This document shows, one piece after another, positions 8,245 to 17,473 of a stretch of DNA of 55,208 nt. The translations under genes were made by a program, and so were the position numbers. This DNA is from Candidatus Sulfopaludibacter sp. SbA3 (lineage in GTDB: Bacteria > Acidobacteriota > Terriglobia > Bryobacterales > Bryobacteraceae). Location of the stretch: NCBI GenBank assembly GCA_945861625.1, contig CAMAVI010000016.1:1-55208 (forward strand), written 5' to 3'. The first letter of the stretch is position 1, and each line of letters starts with the position of its first letter. The notes under the pieces are model-generated. The model did not search any database, was not told where the DNA came from, and was given only the letters and a program-made list of their open reading frames with translations.

Positions 8245-11200
8245 TTAGAACAGCAGTTTCAGCGCGAACTGATACTGCCGCGGATTCATGGAGAGGTTCG
8301 AACTCGTAATCTGTCCGAAACCGCCAGCGCCAGCCACAGGATTGGCACCCGGCGCTCCGGTATTGAAAGGCTGGTTATTGTTGAAACCCGGAATGACACC
8401 GACTCTGCTGCTCCACTGCGTAATGTTGATATTCGGCTGGTTGAAGTTCACCGTATTCGTGATGTTGTAAACTTCGGCGCGGAACTGCAGCTTCAACTTT
8501 TCGCGAAGCTGGAAGTCCTTGAAGATGGACACGTCGGCAGTCCTCGCCGGCGGACCATAGAGCTGCGCGCGTGATTCGTTGCCGATCTGTCCAATCGCCG
8601 GCGCCGAGAACTTCAAGGGGTTGATCCAGTTCAGGTAATTTTGGTTGTCAGGCGCATAAGACTGTCCCGCGACCACGTTGGGCCGATCGGCCGGAATCAG
8701 ATTGCTGACATTGGAATTGAAAGGCGTCACCGTATTCAGCACGCTAAACGGAATACCCGTCTGCACGTAGGCCATCATATTGGCCTGCCAGCCGCCCGTG
8801 ATGATCTTCTTTACGCCACTAGCGTTCTTGCCGAATGGCAGTTCGTAATTGGTGCGGAAAGATATCCGGTGCTTGATGCCGATATCGGAATTGCCCCAAT
8901 CGTAGCTTCTGTCATACGGCCGCAGGCTTCCCACCGTGATCTGTCCCGTGGTTCCGCCGTCCTGAATGTTCGTCAGATTGCGGGCGAAGGTGTAATTGAC
9001 GTTGGCGGTCAAACCCCTGGCATAACGGCGTTCAAAGCTCACCTGCATAGAATTATATGCCGATGCGCCCTGCGCTGAATAATAGTTGATGGAAGCCAGG
9101 TTCGGCATCACGCCAGCGAATACGCGCGCTGGATACGTTCCCGGAATCCCCGATGTGCCTGGGTTAGGCATGTTGAGATTCGGATTCCAGTGCAGGTGGC
9201 GCGCCACCTGACCAACGTAGCCAAGGCTGAACACGTTCGCGCCAACTTGCTTCTGGAACGTCATATTCCACTGCATGATATAAGCCTGCGGGTAGTGCGT
9301 CGCGTGCGCGCCCACCGTACCGGGCAGCCGGCTGTTGATGGGCGGAACCCCGGCCGGCGGAGCACCCTGCGCCAATCTGCCGTATCCAGCCGGGCAGGCA
9401 CTGGCGCCGGTCTGGCCGGGGAAGCAGTCGAGATTCACTCCAATAAACGGCGGATTGTACAGGTTCGCCGCGCCGGAGGCGTAGTCCTGGGCGAAACGGC
9501 TCATGCCGAATCCGCCGCGAATCACGACCTGCTTCGGAGCGGTAATGGCGAAGCCGAAGCGCGGCTCAAAATTCGTATAGAACGATTTGACACCCGCTTG
9601 GGCTCCCACGATGAACGGGTTGCAGGCGGTCGGCGTACACTGAGCCGCCAAACCCGGATCGAAGTTGGAACGCTGCCCCTGGGAGGCCGTGAACGGGCTG
9701 AAGTAAGACCAGCGCATGCCAATGTTCAGCGTGAGCCAAGGCTTGGCATGCCAGTCGTCCTGCACGAACAAAGCCGGCTCCCAGAAGCGGAAGTACTGGC
9801 GCTTGTCGTTGATTTGGCGCTGGATCTGATCCGGCTTTCCTTGGATAAAGTTCACCAGGTCGGTCAACTGATCCTGGGTGAAACGGTAATAGCCCAATCC
9901 GAACGTGTTCTGGTAATAGTTCAGTTGGCGGCGGATGAGGCTGGCGCCGAACTTGACATTGTGCGTTCCGCGGGTCCAGGCGATGGAACCCTGTTCCTGA
10001 AATACGTTGTTGATATCCAGAATCGGAACGAAGCGGTCGTCGCCCAGCGTGAAGCTGCTGCCGGTTCCGCGCATCGGTACGATGTCGATCGTGGCCAAAC
10101 CGGAAATTTGATCGTTCACATTGGCGCCGGGCATGCCGAACTTCTGGCTGGCATTCGTACCCTGGTTGCTGGAGGACGTATAGATGTACAGCCGGGTGAA
10201 CCCGCCCTTCAACTCCATCACCATGGTGGGGCTGAAAACATGGACGTAGTCGAGCATGTAGCTTTGCGTGTCACCCACGGACGGACCCGGGAAAATTCCG
10301 CCGCCGGCGCTCACCGTAACACCGTCTACCGTCGCATCCGGAAACAACGAGGGCTGCGAATTGAAGGTCGGGTTGTAGGAAAAACGCCCGAACATGCTGT
10401 CCCGGTCGGAGAACTTGTGGTCGATACGGGCATCGTAGGTGTTGCTCTGGTATGTCTTGTTGCGGTTGGCCACGTAGTTGGCGCCCAACCTGCCTGGCGT
10501 GCCGGTATTCGGATACGGCCACAGCTTCCAGTACTTGAGAGCCACCGGATCCAGCTGCGCCGCCGGGATGATGGGTCCACCGACGTCACTAAAGTTGCCG
10601 GGATTATCGATCTGAAACCGCGTCGGCGTGAAGATCGTTCCTGTGGGCTGGCCCTGCACGATGCGCAGACCTTCGTAGTCGCCGAAGAAGAAGGTCTTGT
10701 CCTTCTTGATGCGTCCGCCGAGCGAGCCGCCGAACTGATTCTGACGGTACTTGGGACGGGAAACGCCGGCCTTGTTCGAAAAGAAGTCATTGGCGTTCAA
10801 CTGGTCGTTGCGGAGGTACTCGTAGAGAGTGCCATGAAATTCATTGCTTCCAGACTTGGTCAGAATATTGATCACAGCGCCGCCCGCGCGGCCTAATTCC
10901 GCCGGGTAGGTATTCGTGTCTACCTTGACTTCCTGAATCATGTCGATGGAGGGCCGCAACATGATGAGGAAGTGTTCCCGGTCATTGTTATCCATACCGT
11001 CGACCAGACTGTTGTTAAAGATTTCATTCTGGCCGTTGGCGCTCACGTTACCGGTCTGGCGGCGGTCGTCGGGACGGGTGCCGCCCAAAATCGAATTCGC
11101 CGGGCCAGGAGCCACGCCCACCGTACTCTGCACCAGCGTGACGAAGTTGCGGCCGTTCAGCGGTAGATCCTGCACCGACTGCGCCCCGACCACGGTTGAC

Positions 11201-11607
11201 AAAGTCGCCGAGTCGGTCTGCAGTGCCGGGCTCTGGGCCGCGACTTCCACGACTTCAGTCACATTACCGACTTCCAGCTTGATGTCGGCACGGGCGCGGT
11301 CACCGGAAACGACGCTCAAATTCACGGTCGCCTTCTTGAAGCTCGGGACTTCCGCCGTGATCGTATATTGACCTGACGGCAATAAATTGACGACGTAATC
11401 GCCCGACCCACCGGTCGTGGCAGTTTTTACGTCGTTGGTCGCCGCGTTGGTGATAGTAATTTTTACGTTAGGTATCACCGCCCCACCCTGGTCGGTCACC
11501 GTGCCGAGGATGTCGGCCGTGTTCACCTGAGATGAAGCTACATTAACGAAAAACAGGCAAAAGGCGACCAGAAAAAACGAGAATGCCTTCGCGATGCACT
11601 GATACAT
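8245..11607 (-). CDS. TonB-dependent receptor with carboxypeptidase-regulatory-like N-terminus
   Basis: A 1120-residue outer-membrane protein of the oversized type abundant in Solibacter-like Acidobacteria. After a signal peptide (about 1-26), residues 30-115 form a CarboxypepD_reg/Cna-B-like beta domain (ILGTVTDQGGAVIPNVKI). A plug-like region follows (DLPLNGRNFVTL and LGRAGGAVINILTKSGSNE), then a long strand-rich barrel ending in a terminal Phe (QFALKLLF), the usual outer-membrane sorting signal. AGGGGGGAG lies just before the ATG, with a short hairpin right upstream. It heads the minus-strand cluster. The ligand is unknown; these proteins are usually linked to carbohydrate or siderophore uptake. 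Confidence 0.88.
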   Translation of the reverse strand: MYQCIAKAFSFFLVAFCLFFVNVASSQVNTADILGTVTDQGGAVIPNVKITITNAATNDVKTATTGGSGDYVVNLLPSGQYTITAEVPSFKKATVNLSVVSGDRARADIKLEVGNVTEVVEVAAQSPALQTDSATLSTVVGAQSVQDLPLNGRNFVTLVQSTVGVAPGPANSILGGTRPDDRRQTGNVSANGQNEIFNNSLVDGMDNNDREHFLIMLRPSIDMIQEVKVDTNTYPAELGRAGGAVINILTKSGSNEFHGTLYEYLRNDQLNANDFFSNKAGVSRPKYRQNQFGGSLGGRIKKDKTFFFGDYEGLRIVQGQPTGTIFTPTRFQIDNPGNFSDVGGPIIPAAQLDPVALKYWKLWPYPNTGTPGRLGANYVANRNKTYQSNTYDARIDHKFSDRDSMFGRFSYNPTFNSQPSLFPDATVDGVTVSAGGGIFPGPSVGDTQSYMLDYVHVFSPTMVMELKGGFTRLYIYTSSSNQGTNASQKFGMPGANVNDQISGLATIDIVPMRGTGSSFTLGDDRFVPILDINNVFQEQGSIAWTRGTHNVKFGASLIRRQLNYYQNTFGLGYYRFTQDQLTDLVNFIQGKPDQIQRQINDKRQYFRFWEPALFVQDDWHAKPWLTLNIGMRWSYFSPFTASQGQRSNFDPGLAAQCTPTACNPFIVGAQAGVKSFYTNFEPRFGFAITAPKQVVIRGGFGMSRFAQDYASGAANLYNPPFIGVNLDCFPGQTGASACPAGYGRLAQGAPPAGVPPINSRLPGTVGAHATHYPQAYIMQWNMTFQKQVGANVFSLGYVGQVARHLHWNPNLNMPNPGTSGIPGTYPARVFAGVMPNLASINYYSAQGASAYNSMQVSFERRYARGLTANVNYTFARNLTNIQDGGTTGQITVGSLRPYDRSYDWGNSDIGIKHRISFRTNYELPFGKNASGVKKIITGGWQANMMAYVQTGIPFSVLNTVTPFNSNVSNLIPADRPNVVAGQSYAPDNQNYLNWINPLKFSAPAIGQIGNESRAQLYGPPARTADVSIFKDFQLREKLKLQFRAEVYNITNTVNFNQPNINITQWSSRVGVIPGFNNNQPFNTGAPGANPVAGAGGFGQITSSNLSMNPRQYQFALKLLF

Positions 11608-11620
11608 GGTACTCCCCCCT

Positions 11621-11637
11621 TTTGGCTAGCAGCCAAA
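11621..11637 (-). promoter_or_regulatory. Hairpin in the 5' leader next to the ribosome site
   Basis: A perfect 7-bp inverted repeat (TTTGGCT / AGCCAAA, 3-nt loop) ends immediately upstream of the AGGGGGGAG ribosome site of the TonB receptor gene. Such a stem could affect mRNA stability or ribosome access; no regulator is implied by the sequence. Confidence 0.4.
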
Positions 11638-11801
11638 CTGAACAAAGATATGCCAAACGGCAGCAGGAAGTACTTTGCATACCCAGAGGAATCGAATAGA
11701 AAAACGTTAGCATCTCACGTAAGATATAGATTCTATTAAATTCCAAAAATTCATCTTCCCTCCATTGGCACCCTGTGCCACATTGTGCTAGCCTGCTGGA
11801 T

Positions 11802-12281
11802 ATGAAAAAACTCACCCTATTGCTTTCAACGCTCCTGCTCGCTGCCAGCAGCCTTTCGGCGCAGCAGTTGAGCAGCAAGAAATCCCTGAATCTGGCCGTC
11901 ACCAAGCTCATTGTGGCCGCCGCCGAACAGGAAGCCACCAAGAACAAATGGACCATGTTTATCACCGTGGTTGACGATGGAGGAACCGTCGTCGCCATTG
12001 AGCGCATGGACGAAACCCAGATCGGCAGCCTGGACGTGTCCATCGGTAAAGCGAAGACGGCATTGAAGTTCAAGCGGCCCTCCAAGGTGTTCGACGATCT
12101 GGTCAACGGCGGCAAACCGGGCCTGATGGGCCTCGGCGTGACCCCGGTGGAGGGCGGCATCCCGCTGCTGGCGGACGGCAAAGTGATCGGCGCGATCGGC
12201 GTCAGCGGCGGCAGTTCGCAGCAGGACGCCCAGGTGGCGCAGGCGGGCGTGGCGGCACTGGAAGCGTTGCTCAAGAAATAG
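11802..12281 (+). CDS. GlcG/HbpS-like protein, exported
   Basis: The 159-residue protein starts at the ATG at 11802, which opens a clean signal peptide (MKKLTLLLSTLLLAASSLSA). The mature part matches the GlcG/HbpS family: VVDDGGTVVAIERMDE, then IGKAKTALKFKRPS, and a C-terminal GAIGVSGGSSQQDAQVAQAG. Some members bind haem or small molecules, and exported forms are common near oxidoreductases. It is divergent from the TonB receptor (about 195 nt apart), so the intergenic DNA may hold two promoters. A strong terminator follows. Confidence 0.85.
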   Translation: MKKLTLLLSTLLLAASSLSAQQLSSKKSLNLAVTKLIVAAAEQEATKNKWTMFITVVDDGGTVVAIERMDETQIGSLDVSIGKAKTALKFKRPSKVFDDLVNGGKPGLMGLGVTPVEGGIPLLADGKVIGAIGVSGGSSQQDAQVAQAGVAALEALLKK

Positions 12282-12320
12282 CGAACGAAGCAACCAATCG
12301 CAATAGGTAGTAGGAAGTTT

Positions 12321-12354
12321 GGCGCGGCATACCCTTTGCCGCGCCTTCTTATTT
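12321..12354 (+). terminator. Rho-independent terminator after the GlcG-like gene
   Basis: A perfect 9-bp stem, GGCGCGGCA (12321-12329) with TGCCGCGCC (12337-12345), has a 7-nt loop and is followed by TTCTTATTT. It lies 40 nt after the GlcG-like stop and just before the Sel1 gene. Confidence 0.85.
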
Positions 12355-12373
12355 ATGGAAGAATAGCTGCAAC

Positions 12374-13123
12374 GTGATTCCGCGCATCATAGTGTTGACG
12401 TTGGGTCTCTCGGCATCCATCTGCGCCCAGAACGGAGAGAGAACGCGTGCCGAACAGGGCGACGTACAGGCCCAGTATCACATCGGAGAGAATTACTGGT
12501 TCGGCAAGGACGTCGCGATCGACTACGCCGAATCCGCGCGCTGGTTCCGTAAGGCTGCCGATCAGGGCCACGCGATTTCACAGTACTTCCTCGGCGTGAT
12601 GCATGAGAGCGGCAGGGGTGTGCCGCTGGATCAGGTCGAGTCCGTCCGCTGGTTCCGCAGCGCGGCGGATCAAGGCGAGGCGAGCGCGCAGTTCAAGCTG
12701 GGCATAAAGTATTCGACCGGCAGCGGCGTTCCCCAGGACAAGAAGGAGGCCGTGCGCTGGTTGCGCATGGCCGCCGACCAGGACGACCCCGACGCGCAAC
12801 TCTTCCTAGCCTGGGTGTATCCGGACAGCCAGCCTACGGCGGCCGATCTGGCCGCGCAAAGATTGAGCCGCTTGCGCGAGGCCGCCGAACGCGGGGCCGC
12901 TTCAGCACAGGCTTCCCTGGGTGAACTTTACCGGGACGGCCAGGGAGTTCCCCAGGACTACGTGAGGGCCCATCTGTGGTTCAATCTCGCGGCAGCGCAA
13001 TCCACGGGAGAGGATCACGAGAAATACTCCTCGGCCCGCGACGACATCGCCTCCAAAATGACTCCGGGCCAGTTCGCGGAAGCGCAGCGGCTGGCCCGGG
13101 AGTGGAAACCGGTTACAAAGTAA
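12374..13123 (+). CDS. Sel1-repeat (TPR-like) protein, exported
   Basis: A 249-residue protein with a short signal peptide (about 1-18, ending in ICAQ) and four to five Sel1 repeats of about 36 residues. Clear repeat cores are AESARWFRKAADQGHAISQY, VESVRWFRSAADQGEAS, KEAVRWLRMAADQDDPDAQ and a last one, DYVRAHLWFNLAAAQS. Sel1 repeats act as protein-binding scaffolds in signalling or envelope quality control; no partner is visible here. It is convergent with the NHL gene downstream. Confidence 0.88.
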   Translation: MIPRIIVLTLGLSASICAQNGERTRAEQGDVQAQYHIGENYWFGKDVAIDYAESARWFRKAADQGHAISQYFLGVMHESGRGVPLDQVESVRWFRSAADQGEASAQFKLGIKYSTGSGVPQDKKEAVRWLRMAADQDDPDAQLFLAWVYPDSQPTAADLAAQRLSRLREAAERGAASAQASLGELYRDGQGVPQDYVRAHLWFNLAAAQSTGEDHEKYSSARDDIASKMTPGQFAEAQRLAREWKPVTK

Positions 13124-13135
13124 GAGCCGGATCGT

Positions 13136-14623
13136 CTACTTGGCCGTCAGCACGCCGCCAACGGTGGTGGAACCGGTGCCGCTGCAACCCGCTGGGCCGT
13201 AGCGCAGGAACTTCTGGATGCGCTTTCCGGTGTCGACTTCAGCCGTATAGAGATTGCCCTTGGTATCCAGGCTGACCTGATGCAGATACTGGAACTCGCC
13301 CGGCATGCGGCCATGGCGGCCCAGGCGGCCTAGCTCCTGAAGATTGCTGCGGTTCAGGATGTACACCGCCATGTTGGCGTTGTCTCCGATGTAAAGGCAG
13401 CTCTGCGCCTTGTCGGTGGAAAAGTTCATCGATACGGCGGTGCCAATGATGTTGGTCTTCTCGCTGACGAACTGCTCGGCCACATAACCGCACTTCCCGG
13501 CTTCGCCAGTAGGATTGCTGCACGCCTTACCGAGGTCCGGGCTGTTTTTGTCGAACACTTGGATGCGGTCGTTGCCGCGGTCGCAGACGTAGATCTTGCC
13601 ATCGTTGGCGATCTTCACGCAGTGCACAGGGTTGCGGAAGAACGCCGGCTTCTTGTTGCCCTTGGTGTAATCGTTCATCCACGGGCCCGCGGCCCGCGCG
13701 GCGGCGTCGTCCACCGGATTGTTTCCGTAGGCTCCAAAGTGCCCGATATACTTGCCGGTGTTGGCGTCGACAATCAAGACCCGGCGGTTGCCGTAGCCGT
13801 CGGCCACGTACAAACGGTTGGTGGCGGGATCGACCACCATGTCGGCCGGCAGATACAGAAGCGGTGTGCCCTTGTAGCCGCCCGTGGTGTCATTGCTGGC
13901 CGGACCGGTAGGCGTTCCACCGATGCGCAGCTTGAAATTGCCGTTCATGTCGAACTTCAAGATCAAGCCGTCCGCGCCGGTCTTATTGGTCATCCAGGGA
14001 ACATTGCGCGCCACTCCGCGCACCGGACCTCCGGCTGCATTGCCGCCGATATAGACGTTGTCGTTGTGATCAACGTAGATGCCATGCTCGCCATTGGGCC
14101 AGATGCATCCGTCTTCTTCCTTGCACTTGCCGCCCATGAAGCCGGGATCCGCGGGGCCGCCCCAAGAACGCAGCAGCTTGCCGTCGGCGTCAAACTCCAG
14201 CACCGAAGGCGCGGACTTGCAGCAATCGGCCACAGGACCGTAGGCCCGCTCCTGACCGATGCCGTTGATCGGCACGCCCTTTTCGTTTTTGGCGCCGGCC
14301 ACGGGGCCTTCCAAACCCGCTTCGTCATTCGACAGCGTCTTGGGACGGTGATAGACCCAGACGTGATCGTGATGATCCACGTACATCCCGCCCACCTGCC
14401 CGATGATCCAGTTGTTGGGCAGATGCTGTGGCCACGACGGGTCCGGCACAAAGCCAGGAGCCTTGCCTGTCGGCGAGACATTGTACACGCCGGCTTTCTT
14501 GCTGAGCCGCTCGAGTGCGCCGCTATTCTTGAGGGCATTCGCGTCCGGCTCGGCGGCCAAAAGCAAGCTGGCCGAGCACACTAACATCGCGGGCAGCAAG
14601 GCCGCCACTTTACGGTGAATCAT
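13136..14623 (-). CDS. NHL-repeat beta-propeller protein, exported
   Basis: This 495-residue secreted protein has a signal peptide (about 1-23) and NHL-type repeats. Recurring elements are ADMVVDPATNRLYVADGYGN, NRRVLIVDANTGKYIGHFG, KIYVCDRGNDRIQVFD and LYTAEVDTGKRIQKF. It is paralogous to the proteins at 21911-23170 and 34280-35356 (shared VADGYGNRR and CDRGNDRIQVFD style motifs). The gene starts 18 nt after the dienelactone hydrolase stop, so the two probably form an operon. Function is unknown; exported NHL propellers often bind ligands or serve as lyase or lactonase scaffolds, but no catalytic residues can be assigned. Confidence 0.85.
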   Translation of the reverse strand: MIHRKVAALLPAMLVCSASLLLAAEPDANALKNSGALERLSKKAGVYNVSPTGKAPGFVPDPSWPQHLPNNWIIGQVGGMYVDHHDHVWVYHRPKTLSNDEAGLEGPVAGAKNEKGVPINGIGQERAYGPVADCCKSAPSVLEFDADGKLLRSWGGPADPGFMGGKCKEEDGCIWPNGEHGIYVDHNDNVYIGGNAAGGPVRGVARNVPWMTNKTGADGLILKFDMNGNFKLRIGGTPTGPASNDTTGGYKGTPLLYLPADMVVDPATNRLYVADGYGNRRVLIVDANTGKYIGHFGAYGNNPVDDAAARAAGPWMNDYTKGNKKPAFFRNPVHCVKIANDGKIYVCDRGNDRIQVFDKNSPDLGKACSNPTGEAGKCGYVAEQFVSEKTNIIGTAVSMNFSTDKAQSCLYIGDNANMAVYILNRSNLQELGRLGRHGRMPGEFQYLHQVSLDTKGNLYTAEVDTGKRIQKFLRYGPAGCSGTGSTTVGGVLTAK

Positions 14624-14641
14624 AATGATTTCCTTTCGGAA

Positions 14642-15550
14642 CTACGCCGTGTACTTGGTGAACCAGCCGATGGTGCGCTGCCACGCCTGATCCGCCGCGG
14701 CCTTATTGTAGCGTTCCGGAGTGGCGTCGCAATTGAAGCCGTGAACGGAGTTGGAGTAGATGTAGCCTTCGTACGGGACGTTCGCCGCCTTCAAAGCTGC
14801 CTCATAGGCGGGCCAGGCTCCTGCCAGCCGCGCATCGAGTTCCCCATGATGAACCATAATCGCCGCCTTGATCTTCGGCACGTCTTCCTTGGCGGGAGCA
14901 GCACCGTAGAACGGCGCGGCAGCGGCCAGATCGGCTCCCATGCGGACTGCCAGCGAATTGGAAATGCCGCCGCCGTAGCAGAAGCCGGTGACGCAGATCT
15001 TGCCCGTGCAATCCGGGCGGGTCTTGAGGTACGTTGCCGCGGCCAGCCAATCCTCGGCCATCTTCTTTTGATCCAGTTTGGCGAACATGACGCCGCCCCG
15101 GTAATCGTCACCCGGGTAGCCACCCATCGAAGTGACGGCATCCGGCGCGAAGGCCATGAAGCCCTGCAAGGCAAAGCGGCGCGCGACATCTTCAATGTGC
15201 GGATTCAAGCCGCGGTTCTCGTGGATCACGAGCACGCCGGCAATCTTGTTGGGTTTTTCAGTGCGGCTATCCGCGCTGTCGGGCCGTACCAGGTAGCCTT
15301 TGATGCTTCCGTTACCATTCGGCGATGGAACGGTCACGTAGGACGCCTTGATGCGGTCGTCGTTCTTCGCAACCTGCTGCGCGGCGGCATATTGGGGCAT
15401 CAACAGTTCCAGAAGCGTAGCCACCGCCAGGCCTCCGACGGCAAATTTTTGCAGCCCGTCCATGAATGCGCGCCGGCTGATCACGCCGTGAATAAACAGG
15501 TTGTAAAGCTCAATTGCTTCGCTCGGCAGGTTCGATTTCTTTAGCTCCAT
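14642..15550 (-). CDS. Dienelactone hydrolase family protein
   Basis: The start at 15550 is supported by AAGGAG seven bases upstream. The 302-residue protein carries an N-terminal Tat-like segment (ISRRAFMDGLQKFAVGG) before a hydrophobic stretch, then an alpha/beta hydrolase of the dienelactone hydrolase family. The nucleophile elbow is GFCYGGG with Cys, as in true dienelactone hydrolases, and VHGFNC supplies the likely catalytic His. It also has ENRGLNPHIEDVARRFA, typical of the YghX-like subgroup. It would hydrolyse lactones or esters in the periplasm. It is co-transcribed with the NHL protein downstream. Confidence 0.88.
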   Translation of the reverse strand: MELKKSNLPSEAIELYNLFIHGVISRRAFMDGLQKFAVGGLAVATLLELLMPQYAAAQQVAKNDDRIKASYVTVPSPNGNGSIKGYLVRPDSADSRTEKPNKIAGVLVIHENRGLNPHIEDVARRFALQGFMAFAPDAVTSMGGYPGDDYRGGVMFAKLDQKKMAEDWLAAATYLKTRPDCTGKICVTGFCYGGGISNSLAVRMGADLAAAAPFYGAAPAKEDVPKIKAAIMVHHGELDARLAGAWPAYEAALKAANVPYEGYIYSNSVHGFNCDATPERYNKAAADQAWQRTIGWFTKYTA

Positions 15551-15755
15551 TGGTTGGCTCCTTTTCAGAGAAGAATACCACGTCCCAGTGGAAGGTGGGG
15601 CTTCAGGGGACACTCGGAAAACCCTTGAATCGACGGGAACTATGGCGCACGGTGCTCCGCCGGTTCCGGCCGCTCAAGATTTTACCTATGCCGCCGATAC
15701 ATAGACTACAGTCTCCTGGCTGATCCGCCGAATAAGGAAGAAGAGAAGATTGCCT

Positions 15756-16190
15756 ATGCTGGACCGAAGAGTTTACGAACGCGCCCCGGTTGCCTTTCAA
15801 GTACGAGTGACCTGCGTGACCAACCCCGAGATATCGGCGAGCGGTGAAGCGACTGACATATCCAAGTCTGGAATCGGCATCACTCTGCCTCTCCAGTTTG
15901 CGGCGGGGAGCCTGGTCCAACTGGAGATTGCGGACAGTTCCCTATGCGGATTTATCGCCTATTCACGCAAGTGGACGACGCCCTCCGACACACCATTCGC
16001 GCGCAACAAGGTTTGGGTCGGCGGCCCGGAATCGAGTGAGTACGGAGCCCCCCCGGATGCAACCACTTACCAGACTGGCATCGAGGTTGTCGAAGCGCTG
16101 ATCGGCGTCTCCGGACTCTCTCAACTCCTCAAAATCACGCTGGAAAATGCCATGCCGCACCTGCAACTGGCACACACCGAACAGGCTTAG
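15756..16190 (+). CDS. PilZ-domain protein
   Basis: The 144-residue protein begins with MLDRRVYERAPV and continues with ATDISKSGIGI. Together these are the two c-di-GMP contact motifs of PilZ domains (RxxxR and D/NxSxxG). No other domain is evident; the C-terminal third is unassigned. The ATG at 15756 has AGAAG upstream and is preferred to a TTG two codons earlier. It is likely a c-di-GMP-binding adaptor for motility, adhesion or exopolysaccharide. Its stop overlaps the stop of the convergent membrane-protein gene by 3 nt. Confidence 0.85.
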   Translation: MLDRRVYERAPVAFQVRVTCVTNPEISASGEATDISKSGIGITLPLQFAAGSLVQLEIADSSLCGFIAYSRKWTTPSDTPFARNKVWVGGPESSEYGAPPDATTYQTGIEVVEALIGVSGLSQLLKITLENAMPHLQLAHTEQA

Positions 16191-17473
16191 CTGGCCCGTC
16201 GTCCTGCTTTCCGCATCACAAACGCGGCCGCGCCCAACGTAAAGATCCATTCCACCGGATAGCGGTAGCGCCGGTCTACTTGGACCACGTAGTAGACCAG
16301 CGGATACACCGACAGTATGAGTCCCAGCAGGGTTCGCGCATCGCTTGCCGGAACTTTGCGCAATCCGAAGACACCCAGAAGAGTGACCAGCAGGGTGGCT
16401 AACGTAGTCCCGGTGCGATGGCTGGGCCACAGCCAGAAGCGCCAGACGCGTTCCCCGGTCAATCGCAGGAAGCGTAGCGGATCGCGCAGCGCCTCCAAGA
16501 GAGCAGCGCGCCGGAGTTCGTGGTTATAGGCGATCTCACCTTGCTCGCGCAGCTTCCGCCATTCGGCATCATTGTGCGCCGGATGAAACTGCGTGAACTC
16601 GCCACGGCTGACATTATCCTCCATCAACGCACGCGCGCCCTCGCGATTCGAGAGGCTGAATTCCAGGCCAAAATTCGTACGCACGGGAACGAAGCCCCCG
16701 AGTTGGACCCCATTGCGCGCGATCCAAGGGAGCAGAACCAGCCCCGCGCAGAGCATTGTGGCCAGCCAGGCTTCCTTGCGCTTCTTCACAACGTATTCAT
16801 ACGTGAGCACTACCAGAAACACGGGAAGGAACGTCGGCGACAGCAATATCGCGAGGCCCCAATAGATGCCGCGCATGTAAACGCCGAGCAGTGCGGCGCT
16901 GCCTCCGTTCCGCCAGTAGCGGACGGTATGAAGAAACATCAGCACGCATGCGAGCGCAACATACGGCTGTTCCCACGGAGTGTCCACGGTTTCGATGTAG
17001 CCCTTATACGGCAGCAAGGCTCCGGCCAGTCCGGCGGCAATGCCCACGCTCCGCGCCACGCCGAGCGCTTCCGCAACGGCGGGCAGCAACGCATATTGCG
17101 CGCTCGCCGCCAGCGCCCCGGCGAATCTCTGCGCGATTTGTCCGGCGCCCTCGATACCGAAAATCGCGTACAGCGCGGCCAAAATCAGCGGCGCGAGCGG
17201 AGCGACATGCGCGCTGGGGCCGGTTTCGAGGAGATACGGGTTACCCAGCGTTCCGTGCAGAATCACGGAGCGCGCGGTGAGTTCCAGTTCAGAGAGATCG
17301 CGTCCGGGGTGAGGCCGCGACGCCAGAATCTGCACCAGACGCAGCGCCGCGCCGGCGATCCAGATCACCCAAAACGCGTGGCGTTCCAGTGTATTCGTCC
17401 ATTTTTTGTCCGGCGTGCCGCGAGTCACAAGAGTTCTGATAGTACAATAGATTTTAAAGACAGGATCATTCAT
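16187..17473 (-). CDS. Polytopic membrane protein, GT-C (PMT/ArnT-like) glycosyltransferase candidate
   Basis: A protein of up to 428 residues with about ten hydrophobic helices and an early periplasmic-loop pattern (RPHPGRDLSELELTARS) where GT-C glycosyltransferases carry their catalytic acidic residues. The family call is tentative. The longest frame starts at an ATG (17471-17473) whose complement overlaps the ATG of the divergent aminotransferase. A GTG at 17428 (residue 16) would leave room for promoters and may be the true start. No partner glycosylation genes lie nearby. Confidence 0.6.
   Translation of the reverse strand: MNDPVFKIYCTIRTLVTRGTPDKKWTNTLERHAFWVIWIAGAALRLVQILASRPHPGRDLSELELTARSVILHGTLGNPYLLETGPSAHVAPLAPLILAALYAIFGIEGAGQIAQRFAGALAASAQYALLPAVAEALGVARSVGIAAGLAGALLPYKGYIETVDTPWEQPYVALACVLMFLHTVRYWRNGGSAALLGVYMRGIYWGLAILLSPTFLPVFLVVLTYEYVVKKRKEAWLATMLCAGLVLLPWIARNGVQLGGFVPVRTNFGLEFSLSNREGARALMEDNVSRGEFTQFHPAHNDAEWRKLREQGEIAYNHELRRAALLEALRDPLRFLRLTGERVWRFWLWPSHRTGTTLATLLVTLLGVFGLRKVPASDARTLLGLILSVYPLVYYVVQVDRRYRYPVEWIFTLGAAAFVMRKAGRRAS

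Noticed and set aside
9190-10896. A 568-codon plus-strand frame across the TonB receptor
   Set aside because: It lies entirely inside the receptor gene, has no signal peptide or domain, and is a shadow of biased codons. The same applies to the 524-codon frame at 6072-7646.
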